A stretch of 64,000 nucleotides of DNA from G963666705 sp963666705 (lineage in GTDB: Bacteria > Pseudomonadota > Alphaproteobacteria > CADEGL01): NCBI GenBank assembly GCA_963666705.2, contig CAXXKO010000009.1:310001-374000 (forward strand), in the 5' to 3' direction. The notes beneath the pieces are model-generated. The model ran no database searches, was not told where the DNA came from, and saw only the letters and a list, made by a program, of their open reading frames with translations. The position numbers and the translations under genes are program-made. Shown piece after piece: positions 8,220-16,292 of the stretch. Positions within the stretch are counted from its first letter, which is position 1, and every line of letters begins with the position of its first letter.

Positions 8220-9629
8220 TGTAGATAGCGAATTAAGTTGGCCGGTTTATGTAGCACATCGATTGACCGCTCTGTTGATGTTGTGGCGCCTGTGGGGAAG
8301 TGGTCAGGTCGGCGTAGCCGAGCTGTCCACTTATCCACGGGCGGGTCGCGTCGAGCGGCATCACGCGGCCCTCTTCATGGTGTCTCCTTCCAGAAGCGCG
8401 CCATCGCCTCGGTAGCGGGCGATCGGGCGCGGCCCGTGGAATATGGCGTAGGTGGCGTCCGGATAGTGGTGGACGCGGACCTTGGCCTTGACGTAGTGCG
8501 GCCTCAGCGATGACGGCGGGATCTGCAGGACGATGCCGTGGAAGCGTACGGTGTTGTCGTTGCCGACGGTGCGCGTCTCCTGGACGCACAGCACGTCGCG
8601 CCACTGTTCCGCCGGCACGGCGACGAAGGCCGAGCCCGGCTCTTCGGGAGCGATCGCGAAGCGCGCATTGTAGTCGGGAATGAAGGTCTCGGCGAGGAAG
8701 CGGTTGGCCCCTTCGATCGTCGAGACGCCGGCCAATGCCAACTCCTTGGGGAGCCGGTCCTGCAAGGTGCGGAAGGCGCGCTCGGAGCGCCCGCGCGCCT
8801 CCGGCGAATAGGCCGCGATGTGCTCGATGCCGAGCTGGGCCAAGGCCCGTCCGAGCTGGGAGGGCTTGTCGCGGTCCACCTTGCCACCCGCCTGGGGGGT
8901 GTGGAAGTAGTGGCTCGCGCGGTCGGTGTAGAGCGCGCACGGCAGCCCGTGCCGGCCGAACACCTCGCCCAGCCCCTGGAAGCTCGACATGGTGCCCTCC
9001 TCGGCGACCAGGAAGCCCGAGTAGATCGCCCCGCTCGCATCGTCCAGAGAGACGATCATATCCTGCTCTTCGTCGCGGCCCGGCAGCCAGCGGTGCGTCG
9101 AGCCGTCCTGATGCAGCATCATGCCCACGAGCGGCCGCCGCGGCCGCTTGCGCCGGTGCGCCCCGCGCCTGGGCGCCGGCGCCGCCAGGCCGCGGCCGTG
9201 GAGAAACGTCTTGGTCCAGGTGTAACCCCAGCGGAAGCCGTGGTCCTTCACCAGGTGCTCGTGGAAGTGCTTGACCGTGAAACCCGCGTAGCGCTCGCGG
9301 TAAAGAGCTTCGACCCGCATCGCCTCGTCCACCGGCACCCGCTTGGGCGACGGCTTGCCCAGACGCCGGTCCAGAAGCCCCGCATCGCCCTCACACTCGA
9401 AACGACGGCACCAGCGCCGAAACGTGCGCTCGCCGACCCCAAGCACCTCCGCCGCCTCCAACTGGCTCAACGATCCCGCCTCACAACGACCGAAAACATC
9501 CCGAAACCTCATCATGCGCACACCTTGCAAAACATCTGTCCGTCTCATCCCACCCCCTTCAAACAGGAGGCTCAATAAACCGGACAGATCGTGTGCTACA
9601 TAGAACGGACAGATCGTGTGCTATCTACA
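8220..9629 (-). mobile_element. IS1202/ISNCY-type insertion sequence, copy 1
   Basis: A 1,410-bp element with ends TGTAGATAGC...GCTATCTACA. It is flanked by a perfect 16-bp direct repeat (CGCCATGCCAATGATG at 8204-8219 and 9630-9645). A second copy of the same length and with an identical transposase is at 38117-39526 and has a 15-bp target repeat. Long target duplications of this size are reported for a subgroup of the IS1202 family. The transposase-upstream end holds two direct repeats of TAGCACACGATCTGTCCG, probably transposase-binding sites. It landed in the divergent intergenic region between the AstE/AspA-like gene and uvrD. Confidence 0.93.
8361..9548 (-). CDS. ISNCY/IS1202-family transposase
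   Basis: A 395-residue DDE transposase. The start at 9548 (MRRTDVLQGVRMMRF) is preceded by AAGGGGGTGGG; a TTG nine codons upstream is possible but less likely. There is an HTH at about 25-45 (SQLEAAEVLGVGERTFRRW). Catalytic residues are in MMLHQDGSTHRW (Asp), YTDRASHYFHTP (Asp) and PEARGRSERAFRTLQ (Glu). The C-terminal segment is typical of the ISNCY transposases found in alphaproteobacteria. It is identical in translation to 38198-39385, which points to recent transposition. Confidence 0.92.
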   Translation of the reverse strand: MRRTDVLQGVRMMRFRDVFGRCEAGSLSQLEAAEVLGVGERTFRRWCRRFECEGDAGLLDRRLGKPSPKRVPVDEAMRVEALYRERYAGFTVKHFHEHLVKDHGFRWGYTWTKTFLHGRGLAAPAPRRGAHRRKRPRRPLVGMMLHQDGSTHRWLPGRDEEQDMIVSLDDASGAIYSGFLVAEEGTMSSFQGLGEVFGRHGLPCALYTDRASHYFHTPQAGGKVDRDKPSQLGRALAQLGIEHIAAYSPEARGRSERAFRTLQDRLPKELALAGVSTIEGANRFLAETFIPDYNARFAIAPEEPGSAFVAVPAEQWRDVLCVQETRTVGNDNTVRFHGIVLQIPPSSLRPHYVKAKVRVHHYPDATYAIFHGPRPIARYRGDGALLEGDTMKRAA

Positions 9630-9684
9630 CGCCATGCCAATGATGGCGCGAGCCCGGGCGATCCGTGCTATAACGCTTGGGCGC

Positions 9685-11982
9685 ATGTCCGACGTCTTCG
9701 ACCTTACCGACGAGCCTGAGCGCGAGGCCCCCCCGCGGCCCCCGGCCGCGCCTGGCGTGCCGCCCTATCTCGACCATCTGAACGCGGCTCAGCGAGCGGC
9801 CGTCGAGGCCGTCGACGGGCCGGTCCTGGTGCTCGCGGGCGCCGGCACGGGCAAGACCCGGGTGCTCATCACGCGCCTCGCCCATATCCTCACCCTGGGC
9901 CGCGCCTGGCCCGGCCAGATCCTCGCCGTCACCTTCACCAACAAGGCCGCGCGCGAGATGCGCGAGCGCCTGGGCGCCCTCGTCGGGGGGGTGGTCGAGG
10001 GACTGTGGCTCGGCACCTTCCACGCCCTCTCGGTCCGCATCCTGCGCCGCCACGCGGCGCTCCTGGGCCTCAAGTCCAACTTCACCATCCTGGATACGGA
10101 CGACCAGATCCGCCTCCTGAAACAGGTGATCTCGGCCGCCGACCTCGACGAGAAGCGCTGGCCCGCCCGCGTCCTCCTCGGCACCATTCAGGGCTGGAAG
10201 GACCGCGGGCTCACGCCCGAGAAGGTGGGCGCCGACGACGTGCCGGAGTTCGCCGCGGGTCGTTCTCTCGAGCTCTACGCCGCTTACCAGGAACGCCTGC
10301 GGACCCTCAACGCCTGCGATTTCGGCGACCTGTTGCTGCATTGCCTGACCCTGTTCACAGGCCACCCGGACGTCCTCGGCGACTACCAGCGCCGCTTCCG
10401 CTACATCCTGGTGGACGAATACCAGGACACCAACGTGGCCCAGTACCTGTGGCTGCGCCTCCTGGCCCAGGGCTCGCGCAACATCTGCTGCGTGGGAGAC
10501 GACGACCAGTCCATCTACAGCTGGCGCGGGGCCGAGGTGGGCAACATCCTGCGCTTCGAGAAGGACTTCCCCGGCGCCCAGGTGATCCGGCTCGAGCAGA
10601 ATTACCGCTCGACCCAGAACATCCTCTCGGCCGCCTCCGGGCTCATCGCGCGCAACGAGGGGCGCTTGGGCAAGACCCTGTGGACGAGCGGCGATGATGG
10701 CGAGAAGGTCACCGTGCGCGGGGTTTGGGACGGCGAGGAGGAAGCGCGGATCGTCGCCGACGAGGTGGAGCGCATGCAGGCGGACGGCCAGTCCCTCGAT
10801 GCGGTCGCCATCCTGGTTCGCGCCGGCTTCCAAACCCGCGAGTTCGAGGAGCGCTTCATCACCCTCGGCGTCCCCTACCGGGTGATCGGCGGCCCGCGTT
10901 TCTACGAGCGCTTGGAGATCCGCGACGCCATCGCCTATCTGCGGGTGATCCACCAGCCCGACGACGGCCTCGCCTTCGAGCGCATCGTCAACACCCCGCG
11001 CCGGGGCATCGGCGACGCGACCATGCGCACCGTCCACCACCTCGCGCGCGCCTCGGGCATCCCGCTCACCGAGGTCGCGCGCCGGGTCGTCGAGACCGAC
11101 GAGCTCAAGCCCCGGGCGCGGCGCGCCCTCGCCGGCCTGATGGAGGATTTCGCGCGCTGGCGGACGGTGGCGGGCGGCATGCCGCTGGACGAGCTGGTCC
11201 AGACCGTGCTCGAGGAATCGGGCTACACCGACATGTGGCAGGCCGGCAAGTCGCCCGACGCGCCGGGGCGGCTCGAGAACCTGAAGGAGCTGGTGGCCGC
11301 GATGGCCGAGTTCGAGAGCCTCGAGGGCTTCCTCGAGCATGTGAGCCTGGTGATGGAGCGCAACGATGGCGGCGATGGGGAGATGGTCAACCTCATGACC
11401 CTGCACGGCGCCAAGGGCCTCGAATTCGACGTCGTCTTCCTGCCCGGGTGGGAGGAGGGGCTGTTCCCGCACCAGCGGGCCCTGGACGAGGGCGGCGCCG
11501 CGGCCCTCGAGGAGGAGCGCCGCCTGGCCTATGTCGGGCTCACGCGCGCGCGCCACCGCGCCCAGATCTCCTTCGCCGCCAGCCGGCGCATCTACAATCT
11601 GTGGCAGAGCGCGATCCCCTCGCGCTTCGTCGAGGAGCTCCCCACCGACCATGTGGAGGTGGCGAGCGCGCCCGGCATCTACGGCGCCCACGGGGGGGCG
11701 CCGGCGCCCGCACTCGAGGAATGGACGGCCCCCGGCACCAGCGCCTGGGGGCCGCGCCGCCCCTGGTCCCGGGTGCGGCCGCCCGAGCCCACGATCGACG
11801 GCCAGGCGCGCGAGATCGAGACCAGCGCCGAGAGCGAGGCGAGCTTCGCGCCGGGCGACCGCGTCTTCCACATCAAGTTCGGCTATGGCCGGATCACTGC
11901 CGTCGAGGGCTCGCGCCTGGAGATCGATTTCGAGAAGGCCGGCCCCAAGAAGGTCATCGACAGCTTCGTCCAGCGCACCTGA
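9685..11982 (+). CDS. uvrD: UvrD/PcrA-type 3'-5' DNA helicase
   Basis: A 765-residue superfamily 1A helicase acting in nucleotide-excision and mismatch repair and in clearing stalled complexes. Walker A is AGAGTGKT (51-58), motif II is VDEYQDTN (about 242), then GDDDQSIYSWRGA, QNYRS, LMTLHGAKGLEFD, and VGLTRARH. The C-terminal 45 residues (FHIKFGYGRITAVEG...) are the Tudor-like RNA-polymerase-binding tail of PcrA/UvrD. The start at 9685 (MSDVFDLTDEPE) is chosen because the longer frame begins inside the IS. A TATAAC at 9670-9675 may be its -10 element. The IS end lies 55 bp upstream, so the promoter may be altered. A B repeat abuts the TGA stop. Confidence 0.95.
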   Translation: MSDVFDLTDEPEREAPPRPPAAPGVPPYLDHLNAAQRAAVEAVDGPVLVLAGAGTGKTRVLITRLAHILTLGRAWPGQILAVTFTNKAAREMRERLGALVGGVVEGLWLGTFHALSVRILRRHAALLGLKSNFTILDTDDQIRLLKQVISAADLDEKRWPARVLLGTIQGWKDRGLTPEKVGADDVPEFAAGRSLELYAAYQERLRTLNACDFGDLLLHCLTLFTGHPDVLGDYQRRFRYILVDEYQDTNVAQYLWLRLLAQGSRNICCVGDDDQSIYSWRGAEVGNILRFEKDFPGAQVIRLEQNYRSTQNILSAASGLIARNEGRLGKTLWTSGDDGEKVTVRGVWDGEEEARIVADEVERMQADGQSLDAVAILVRAGFQTREFEERFITLGVPYRVIGGPRFYERLEIRDAIAYLRVIHQPDDGLAFERIVNTPRRGIGDATMRTVHHLARASGIPLTEVARRVVETDELKPRARRALAGLMEDFARWRTVAGGMPLDELVQTVLEESGYTDMWQAGKSPDAPGRLENLKELVAAMAEFESLEGFLEHVSLVMERNDGGDGEMVNLMTLHGAKGLEFDVVFLPGWEEGLFPHQRALDEGGAAALEEERRLAYVGLTRARHRAQISFAASRRIYNLWQSAIPSRFVEELPTDHVEVASAPGIYGAHGGAPAPALEEWTAPGTSAWGPRRPWSRVRPPEPTIDGQAREIETSAESEASFAPGDRVFHIKFGYGRITAVEGSRLEIDFEKAGPKKVIDSFVQRT

Positions 11983-12186
11983 TACCGACCGGTCTTAAGA
12001 AAGACCGATCGTATGATCCCTCAGGCGCCGGGCGGCCGCATCCGCGGCCTTGGCTTCTCATATCGCTCAAGCGCCGCTAAGGCACTTCTTTCGCTCAAGC
12101 GCCGCTAAGGCTGGCCTCGCATAAGCTCGGGCGCCCACGCGGCGCTTGCCAGACGGCGATGAGCCCAGTTCATCGCCGTCTGGTAT
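11981..12186. repeat. B-family intergenic repeat, copy 1
   Basis: An approximately 205-bp non-coding repeat starting TACCGACCGG directly after the uvrD TGA stop and ending CTGGTA. Its ends are short inverted repeats (ATACC / GGTAT). Near the right end, AGACGGCGATGA and TCATCGCCGTCT form a strong hairpin that could terminate uvrD transcription. This copy has an internal duplication of a CGCTCAAGCGCCGCTAAGGC unit. Other copies are at 23733-23906 and, split by IS4, at 21646-23116. Confidence 0.85.
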
Positions 12187-12189
12187 GAC

Positions 12190-12256
12190 GCTAGAGCGGC
12201 TCCCGTTCACCTGGAAGCGCTCGTGGCCGCGAGGCGGCCCGCCGGCGCCCGATCAG
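12190..12256. repeat. A-family intergenic repeat, fragment
   Basis: Starts CTAGAGCGGCTCC at 12190 and resembles the outer ends of the full A repeat at 12583-12734. The centre is missing (GAAGCGCTCGTGGCCGCGAGGCGG then follows). It overlaps the 3' end of the deleted DMT gene. Confidence 0.55.
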
Positions 12257-12475
12257 GGTCGTTTCCCGGAAGATCACGTATATGCCACTGGCGACGATGA
12301 TCGCCGCGCCGATGATCGTCCATCGGTCGGGGAACTCGGCGAACAGCACGAAACCGAGCGCCGCGAACTTGGAGATCGCGTCCATGATCGAGAAGACCGC
12401 GAGGCAGATGACGAGGAACGATATGCCGCGCAGTACCGAGCGGTCGTCACCCGTGGCCACACCAGTGAGGGACAT
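12191..12475 (-). pseudogene. Internally deleted DMT/EamA transporter (first and last helices joined)
   Basis: The frame (about 94 residues from MSLTGVATG) keeps the beginning of an EamA transporter (GISFLVICLAVFSIMDAISKF) joined directly to its last helix (FAEFPDRWTIIGAAIIVASG, then IYVIFRE). In the neighbouring intact paralogue at 12731-13630 the matching parts lie at residues about 14-31 and 263-290, so roughly 230 residues are missing in frame. Two helices alone cannot transport. Its TAG stop (12191-12193) is at the CTAG start of a family A fragment, and the last residues are read from that repeat. A small protein with a new role cannot be excluded. Confidence 0.75.
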
Positions 12476-12582
12476 GAGCCGCACACCCGCCAAGCCCGGC
12501 TCGAGCCCTCCCGGTCCGCACCGGCAATGTGTGGCCGAAGGGGTCCCGTGGCAAGCGAATCCGCCGGCCCGCCGGGGCCGCG

Positions 12583-12734
12583 CTAGAGCGGTTCCGCTTC
12601 GATCGAACCCACTCTAGCGCTCTAATTCGCTCGCGGCAGCGGACCAAGTGGTCCGCGCCTGCGCGGGCGCGCCGGACGACCGGCGGGCCGCCTTGCGGCC
12701 TGGAGCGATTCCAGTCGAGGTGGAAACGCTCTAG
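12583..12734. repeat. A-family TA-bounded repeat, copy 1
   Basis: A 152-bp element bounded by CTAG on both sides. The ends are imperfect inverted repeats (CTAGAGCGGTTCC and, inward from the right, CTAGAGCGTTTCC). The interior contains CGCTCGCGGCAGCGGACC and GGTCCGCGCCTGCGCGGGCG. A second full copy of exactly 152 bp is at 49996-50147; partial copies are at 31467, 37028 and 60006. The right CTAG supplies the TAG stop of the DMT gene on the minus strand. Confidence 0.9.
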
Positions 12735-13630
12735 ACCGCGGAGACCTTCGCCCGGCTCTCCCGATAGGCCACGTAGGCGCCACTCAGGACGATGACGGCG
12801 GTGCCGAGGATGGTCCAGCGGTCGGGGAAGTCGCCGAATACGAGGTAGCCCATGCTGGCGCCCGAGACGATCTGGAAATAGATGTAGGGGGCGAGGGTCG
12901 AGGCATTGGCGAAATCGTAGGCTTTGATGAGCGCGAAATGGGCCGCGCCCGCGAGGATGCCCATGCAGGCGAAGAGGCCCCAGACGGCGAGGGTGGGCGG
13001 TGTCCAGAGGAACGGGGCGGCGACGAACACCGGCGCGAGGCTGACCACGGAGGTGTAGAGCAGGGTGGTCAGCGGCGATTCGGTCGCGGCCAGGCCGCGG
13101 GTTATCATCTGGAAGCAGGCGAACAGGAACGCCACCACCAGCGGCAGGAGTGCCGCCCATTGGAACAACCCGAGGCCGGGGCGGATGATGACGAGCGCGC
13201 CCACGAACCCGATCCCGACCGCGATCCAGCGCCGCGGGCCGACGGATTCGCCGAGCAGCGGGACGGAGAGGGCCGTGACCATCAGCGGGCTCACGAACAG
13301 GATGGCGATGGTGTCCGCGAGCGGCATGAAGGTGAGGGCCAGGAAGTAGAGGAGGTTCGAGGTGACCATGATCAGCCCGCGCACGACCTGGAGGCCCGGG
13401 CGCCTCGTACGCACGATGCGGCCGGGCCGGCGCACGAAGACCGCGATGAAGGCGAGGACGGTGAGCGTCTGGAAGAACGACCGGGCCCACGAGATCTGCA
13501 CCACGTGGTAATCGTCCGTCAGGTGCTTGGCGATGGCGTCGAGGACGGGAAACAGGGTCACGGCCAGGAAGACCAGCAGGATGCCGCCGAGCGGCGACCT
13601 CGGTGCGGCGGTGCGCCGCGCGCTCGTCAT
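12731..13630 (-). CDS. DMT-superfamily EamA-type permease
   Basis: A 299-residue inner-membrane protein of about ten helices made of two EamA repeats. It starts MTSARRTAAPRSPLGGILLV and ends SMGYLVFGDFPDRWTILGTAVIVLSGAYVAYRE. Members export amino acids, nucleotides or other small metabolites; the substrate cannot be inferred. The ATG at 13630 is chosen because longer in-frame starts lie within prmA antisense DNA. A deleted paralogue follows downstream (12191-12475). Its TAG stop is part of the A repeat border. Confidence 0.88.
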   Translation of the reverse strand: MTSARRTAAPRSPLGGILLVFLAVTLFPVLDAIAKHLTDDYHVVQISWARSFFQTLTVLAFIAVFVRRPGRIVRTRRPGLQVVRGLIMVTSNLLYFLALTFMPLADTIAILFVSPLMVTALSVPLLGESVGPRRWIAVGIGFVGALVIIRPGLGLFQWAALLPLVVAFLFACFQMITRGLAATESPLTTLLYTSVVSLAPVFVAAPFLWTPPTLAVWGLFACMGILAGAAHFALIKAYDFANASTLAPYIYFQIVSGASMGYLVFGDFPDRWTILGTAVIVLSGAYVAYRESRAKVSAV

Positions 13631-13788
13631 GCCGGCGGGCGCTTGGCGAGCCGCGATGCAGTCGGCTGGATATCCGGCCCGATGGGCGGGAAGGGGATGG
13701 TCCGCATGAGCTTCACCGGAATAACGCGCGGCCAGGCGGCCGGTCCGAGTGTGGCCGCCTCCCGCGCCCGGGACAAGCGGCGCGCGCC

Positions 13789-14688
13789 ATGACCGGGGCG
13801 GGTGGCGGCGAGACCCTGTGGCGCATCGCCGTGGTCGTGCCGGCCGCCGCGCGCGCGGCCTTCGAGGCGGCGCTCGAGCCTCACGGTGAGAGCCTGTCCG
13901 CTTTCGAGGATCCGGGCGGCTGGTACCTGGAGGCGATCTCGCGGGCCGAGCCCGACCGGCCGGCGGTCCATGCCGGCCTCGCGCGGGCCGCGGCGGGTGC
14001 CGGCTGCGCGGCCCCGGAGGCCGCGATCGGGCTGCTTGCGCCGGTCGATTGGCTGGCCGAGAATCGCCGCGGCTTCCCACCCATCGGCGCTGGGCGCTAT
14101 TTCGTCCACGGCTCGCATTTCGGTGGCGTGGCGCCGTCCGGCCATATCGCCATCCGGATGGACGCCGGCCTCGCCTTCGGCGCCGGTAGCCACGGCAGCA
14201 CGCGGGGCTGCCTGCTGGCGATCGATCGCCTCGCCGGGCGGATGGCGCCCGCGCGGTCGCTCGACCTGGGCTGCGGCTCGGGCATCCTCGCCATCGCCAT
14301 GGCCCGGACATGGGGCGTCGCGGTGCTGGCGGCGGACATGGACGCGGACGCGGTCGCCGTGGCGCGCGGGAATGCCGCATGCAACGGTGTCGACAGCCTG
14401 GTCCGGGTGGTGGAGAGCGAGGGTTTCGCGGCGCCGGAAATCGGTGCCCGCGCGCCCTTCGACATGGTGTGCGCCAACATCCTCCTGGGCCCACTCGTGG
14501 CGCTGGCGCCCATGCTCGCCCATCACTTGGCGCCGGACGGCCTGGCGGTCCTTTCGGGCATCCTCGCGGGGCAGGAAGGCGAGCTGCTGGCGGCCTATCG
14601 CGCCGAGGGCCTGAGGCCCCTGGAACGGGTGGTGGTCGAGGGCTGGCTGACGGTGGTGCTGGGGCGCGGCGGCGAAGGGGCGGCGTAG
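13789..14688 (+). CDS. prmA: Ribosomal protein L11 methyltransferase PrmA
   Basis: A 299-residue SAM-dependent methyltransferase that trimethylates L11. The N-terminal substrate-recognition domain covers about 1-110. The catalytic domain has AFGAGSHGSTRGCLLAI, the SAM-binding DLGCGSGILAIA (about 158-169), and MVCANILLGPL (the Asn-Ile-Leu motif, about 226-236). The start at 13789 (MTGAGGGETLWRIAVVV) is preferred; the frame is open further upstream but without similarity. It is divergent from the DMT gene with about 158 bp between starts. Confidence 0.92.
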   Translation: MTGAGGGETLWRIAVVVPAAARAAFEAALEPHGESLSAFEDPGGWYLEAISRAEPDRPAVHAGLARAAAGAGCAAPEAAIGLLAPVDWLAENRRGFPPIGAGRYFVHGSHFGGVAPSGHIAIRMDAGLAFGAGSHGSTRGCLLAIDRLAGRMAPARSLDLGCGSGILAIAMARTWGVAVLAADMDADAVAVARGNAACNGVDSLVRVVESEGFAAPEIGARAPFDMVCANILLGPLVALAPMLAHHLAPDGLAVLSGILAGQEGELLAAYRAEGLRPLERVVVEGWLTVVLGRGGEGAA

Positions 14689-14718
14689 CGCCACCTCCCC
14701 TTCATCCGTCGTCCTGGC

Positions 14719-15033
14719 TCAGGCGGCGAGGTTCCGCTCGTTCTCGTTGGCGCCCGACCGGCGCGCGATCACCGAATCGACGAACGCCTCGATCTCGTAT
14801 CGGTTGACGCCGATGTCGTCGAGCATGCGGTCGTCGAGGCGGCTCAAACGCTCGACCATGGCCCGGCGGTCGCGGACGGCGCGCAGGTGCCCGATGCCAC
14901 GGCCGACGAGCGCCACCACGGCGCGCACCAGCGGATTGAAGGAGGGCGTGCCGAAGCCGGCGCGCCGGGACAGAAGGGAATACCGGGCCTCACCGGCCGG
15001 ATAGTCGTTGTTGGCAGCCGAATCGCTCATCAC
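14719..15033 (-). CDS. DUF1127 small protein
   Basis: A 104-residue basic protein ending in the DUF1127 motif RLSRLDDRMLDDIGVNRYEIE (about 62-82). Short DUF1127 proteins in alphaproteobacteria have been linked to RNA turnover and to phosphate or carbon homeostasis; this longer form has an unassigned N-terminus. AGGTGA lies upstream of the start MMSDSAANNDY. The gene is monocistronic, converges on prmA, and has a palindromic operator-like site 37-51 bp upstream. Confidence 0.85.
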   Translation of the reverse strand: MMSDSAANNDYPAGEARYSLLSRRAGFGTPSFNPLVRAVVALVGRGIGHLRAVRDRRAMVERLSRLDDRMLDDIGVNRYEIEAFVDSVIARRSGANENERNLAA

Positions 15034-15069
15034 TCACCTCATGCCGGAAGCGGCTCGTGCGGCACATCA

Positions 15070-15084
15070 TTGTGCACTGCACAA
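15070..15084. promoter_or_regulatory. Palindromic operator candidate upstream of the DUF1127 gene
   Basis: TTGTGCACTGCACAA is a 7-1-7 perfect inverted repeat positioned 37-51 bp before the DUF1127 start, where a dimeric regulator would overlap the promoter. The regulator is unknown. Confidence 0.5.
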
Positions 15085-15113
15085 ACACGAGAACATCATG
15101 ATTTCGAAAACTA

Positions 15114-15331
15114 TATAAGCTGTTAAAAAGTAAGAGATAGAGATATTTCCGCATTGCAGCAATGGCGGAAATATCATGCCTCCCCGGCACAGCGCCGCTC
15201 GGCGCGGGAGCGGGGTGCGAATGCGCGCCAAAGACGGGTGCGAACGACCCGGAAATGTCAAGATTCGTTAAGGTGTTTAGCGATAAATATGTGTGATATC
15301 AATACGTTAATAAATCCGGCCTGAAACCTTG
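15114..15331. repeat. Segment R, left copy, with a long perfect hairpin
   Basis: A 218-bp AT-richer segment repeated almost identically at 17289-17504. It ends exactly where the decayed IS21 begins. It contains ATATTTCCGCATTGC pairing with GCAATGGCGGAAATAT around a single central base, followed by CGCCGCTCGGCGCGGGAGCG. It has no open frame and is otherwise unexplained non-coding DNA between DUF1127 and the IS. Confidence 0.9.
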
Positions 15332-15522
15332 TGTCAATGGCGGAGCAAAAAGGGACCACCTCGGCGGTGTAAGAAGGGACCGCTTGGCGGCTGCGGGCTT
15401 GTCCCCGTAGTCCACGGGAGGGCCCCGCGCGCGACGCGGCGTGCCCTCAACAGGCTGACGCGGCGGCGCGCGCGGGAGGGACCTGTGGGCCCACGGGGTC
15501 AAGCGTGGGCTGGGTGGTCGGT

Positions 15523-16292
15523 TCAGTTCGTCGGGGTTTGACGCCTGCGGCTCTGGTTGAGCCTGTAAGGCTGTCAACCGTTCATCTCGAGGATGTTGAC
15601 GTGGTCGGGTGAGGCGATCGAGGAGCGCGCCGGTGAGGCGCTCGGAGCCGAACACCTCGGTCGCATTCGTCGAACGGCAGATTGGTGGTGACCAGGGTCG
15701 AGCCCCGCTCGTAGCGTTGGCTGAACACCTCGAACAACAGCTCGGCGCCGGTCTTCGACAGCGGCATCGAAGCCGAAGTTCGTCGACGATCAGAAGCTTG
15801 TAGGTGGCGAGCTTCTTCTGGAACCTCAGCAGCTGCTTGTCATCGCTCGGCCTCGATGAGTTCGTGGACCAGCGCGGCGGCGGTGATGAAGCCGACCGAG
15901 AGGCCCTTCTGGCAGGCCGCCAGGCCGAGACCGAGGGCGATGTGGGTCTTGCCGGTCCCACTGTTGCCGAGCGCGATGAGGTTCTCGACGGCGCTCGATG
16001 TACTCGCAGCGGGCCACGCTCCAGGACCAGCGCCTTGTTGAGCGAGGGGATGACCTTGAAGTCGAAGCTGTCGAGGCTCTTGACCACGGGGAAGCGCGCC
16101 CCTTGATGCGCCGCTCGACCATGCGGCGCTCGCGGTCGATCAGCTCGAGCTCGGCGAGTCTCAACAGGTAGCGGACGTGATCGACGCCTTCCGAGGCGCA
16201 CTGCCGGGCGATCTTGTCGTACTCGCGCAGCGGTCGGCAGCTTCAGCGTCTCGAGGTGGTGGGCGAAGCAGCACTTGCGGTGTGTCGGTCAT
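15523..16292 (-). pseudogene. istB: Frameshifted istB
   Basis: Corresponds to istB at 2582-3346 but is broken by many single-base indels, for example GCACGAAGCC changed to GCATCGAAGCC, TCGCGGCGC to TCGACGGCGC, and a lost G in CGCGCCGCCTTG. Fragments of the Walker motifs remain in different frames. It is non-functional as written. The indel-rich, substitution-poor pattern makes sequence error a serious alternative. Confidence 0.88.

Noticed and set aside
9625..11871. A 748-codon minus-strand frame opposite uvrD
   Set aside because: It is antisense to a full helicase gene with all motifs and has no recognisable domain.
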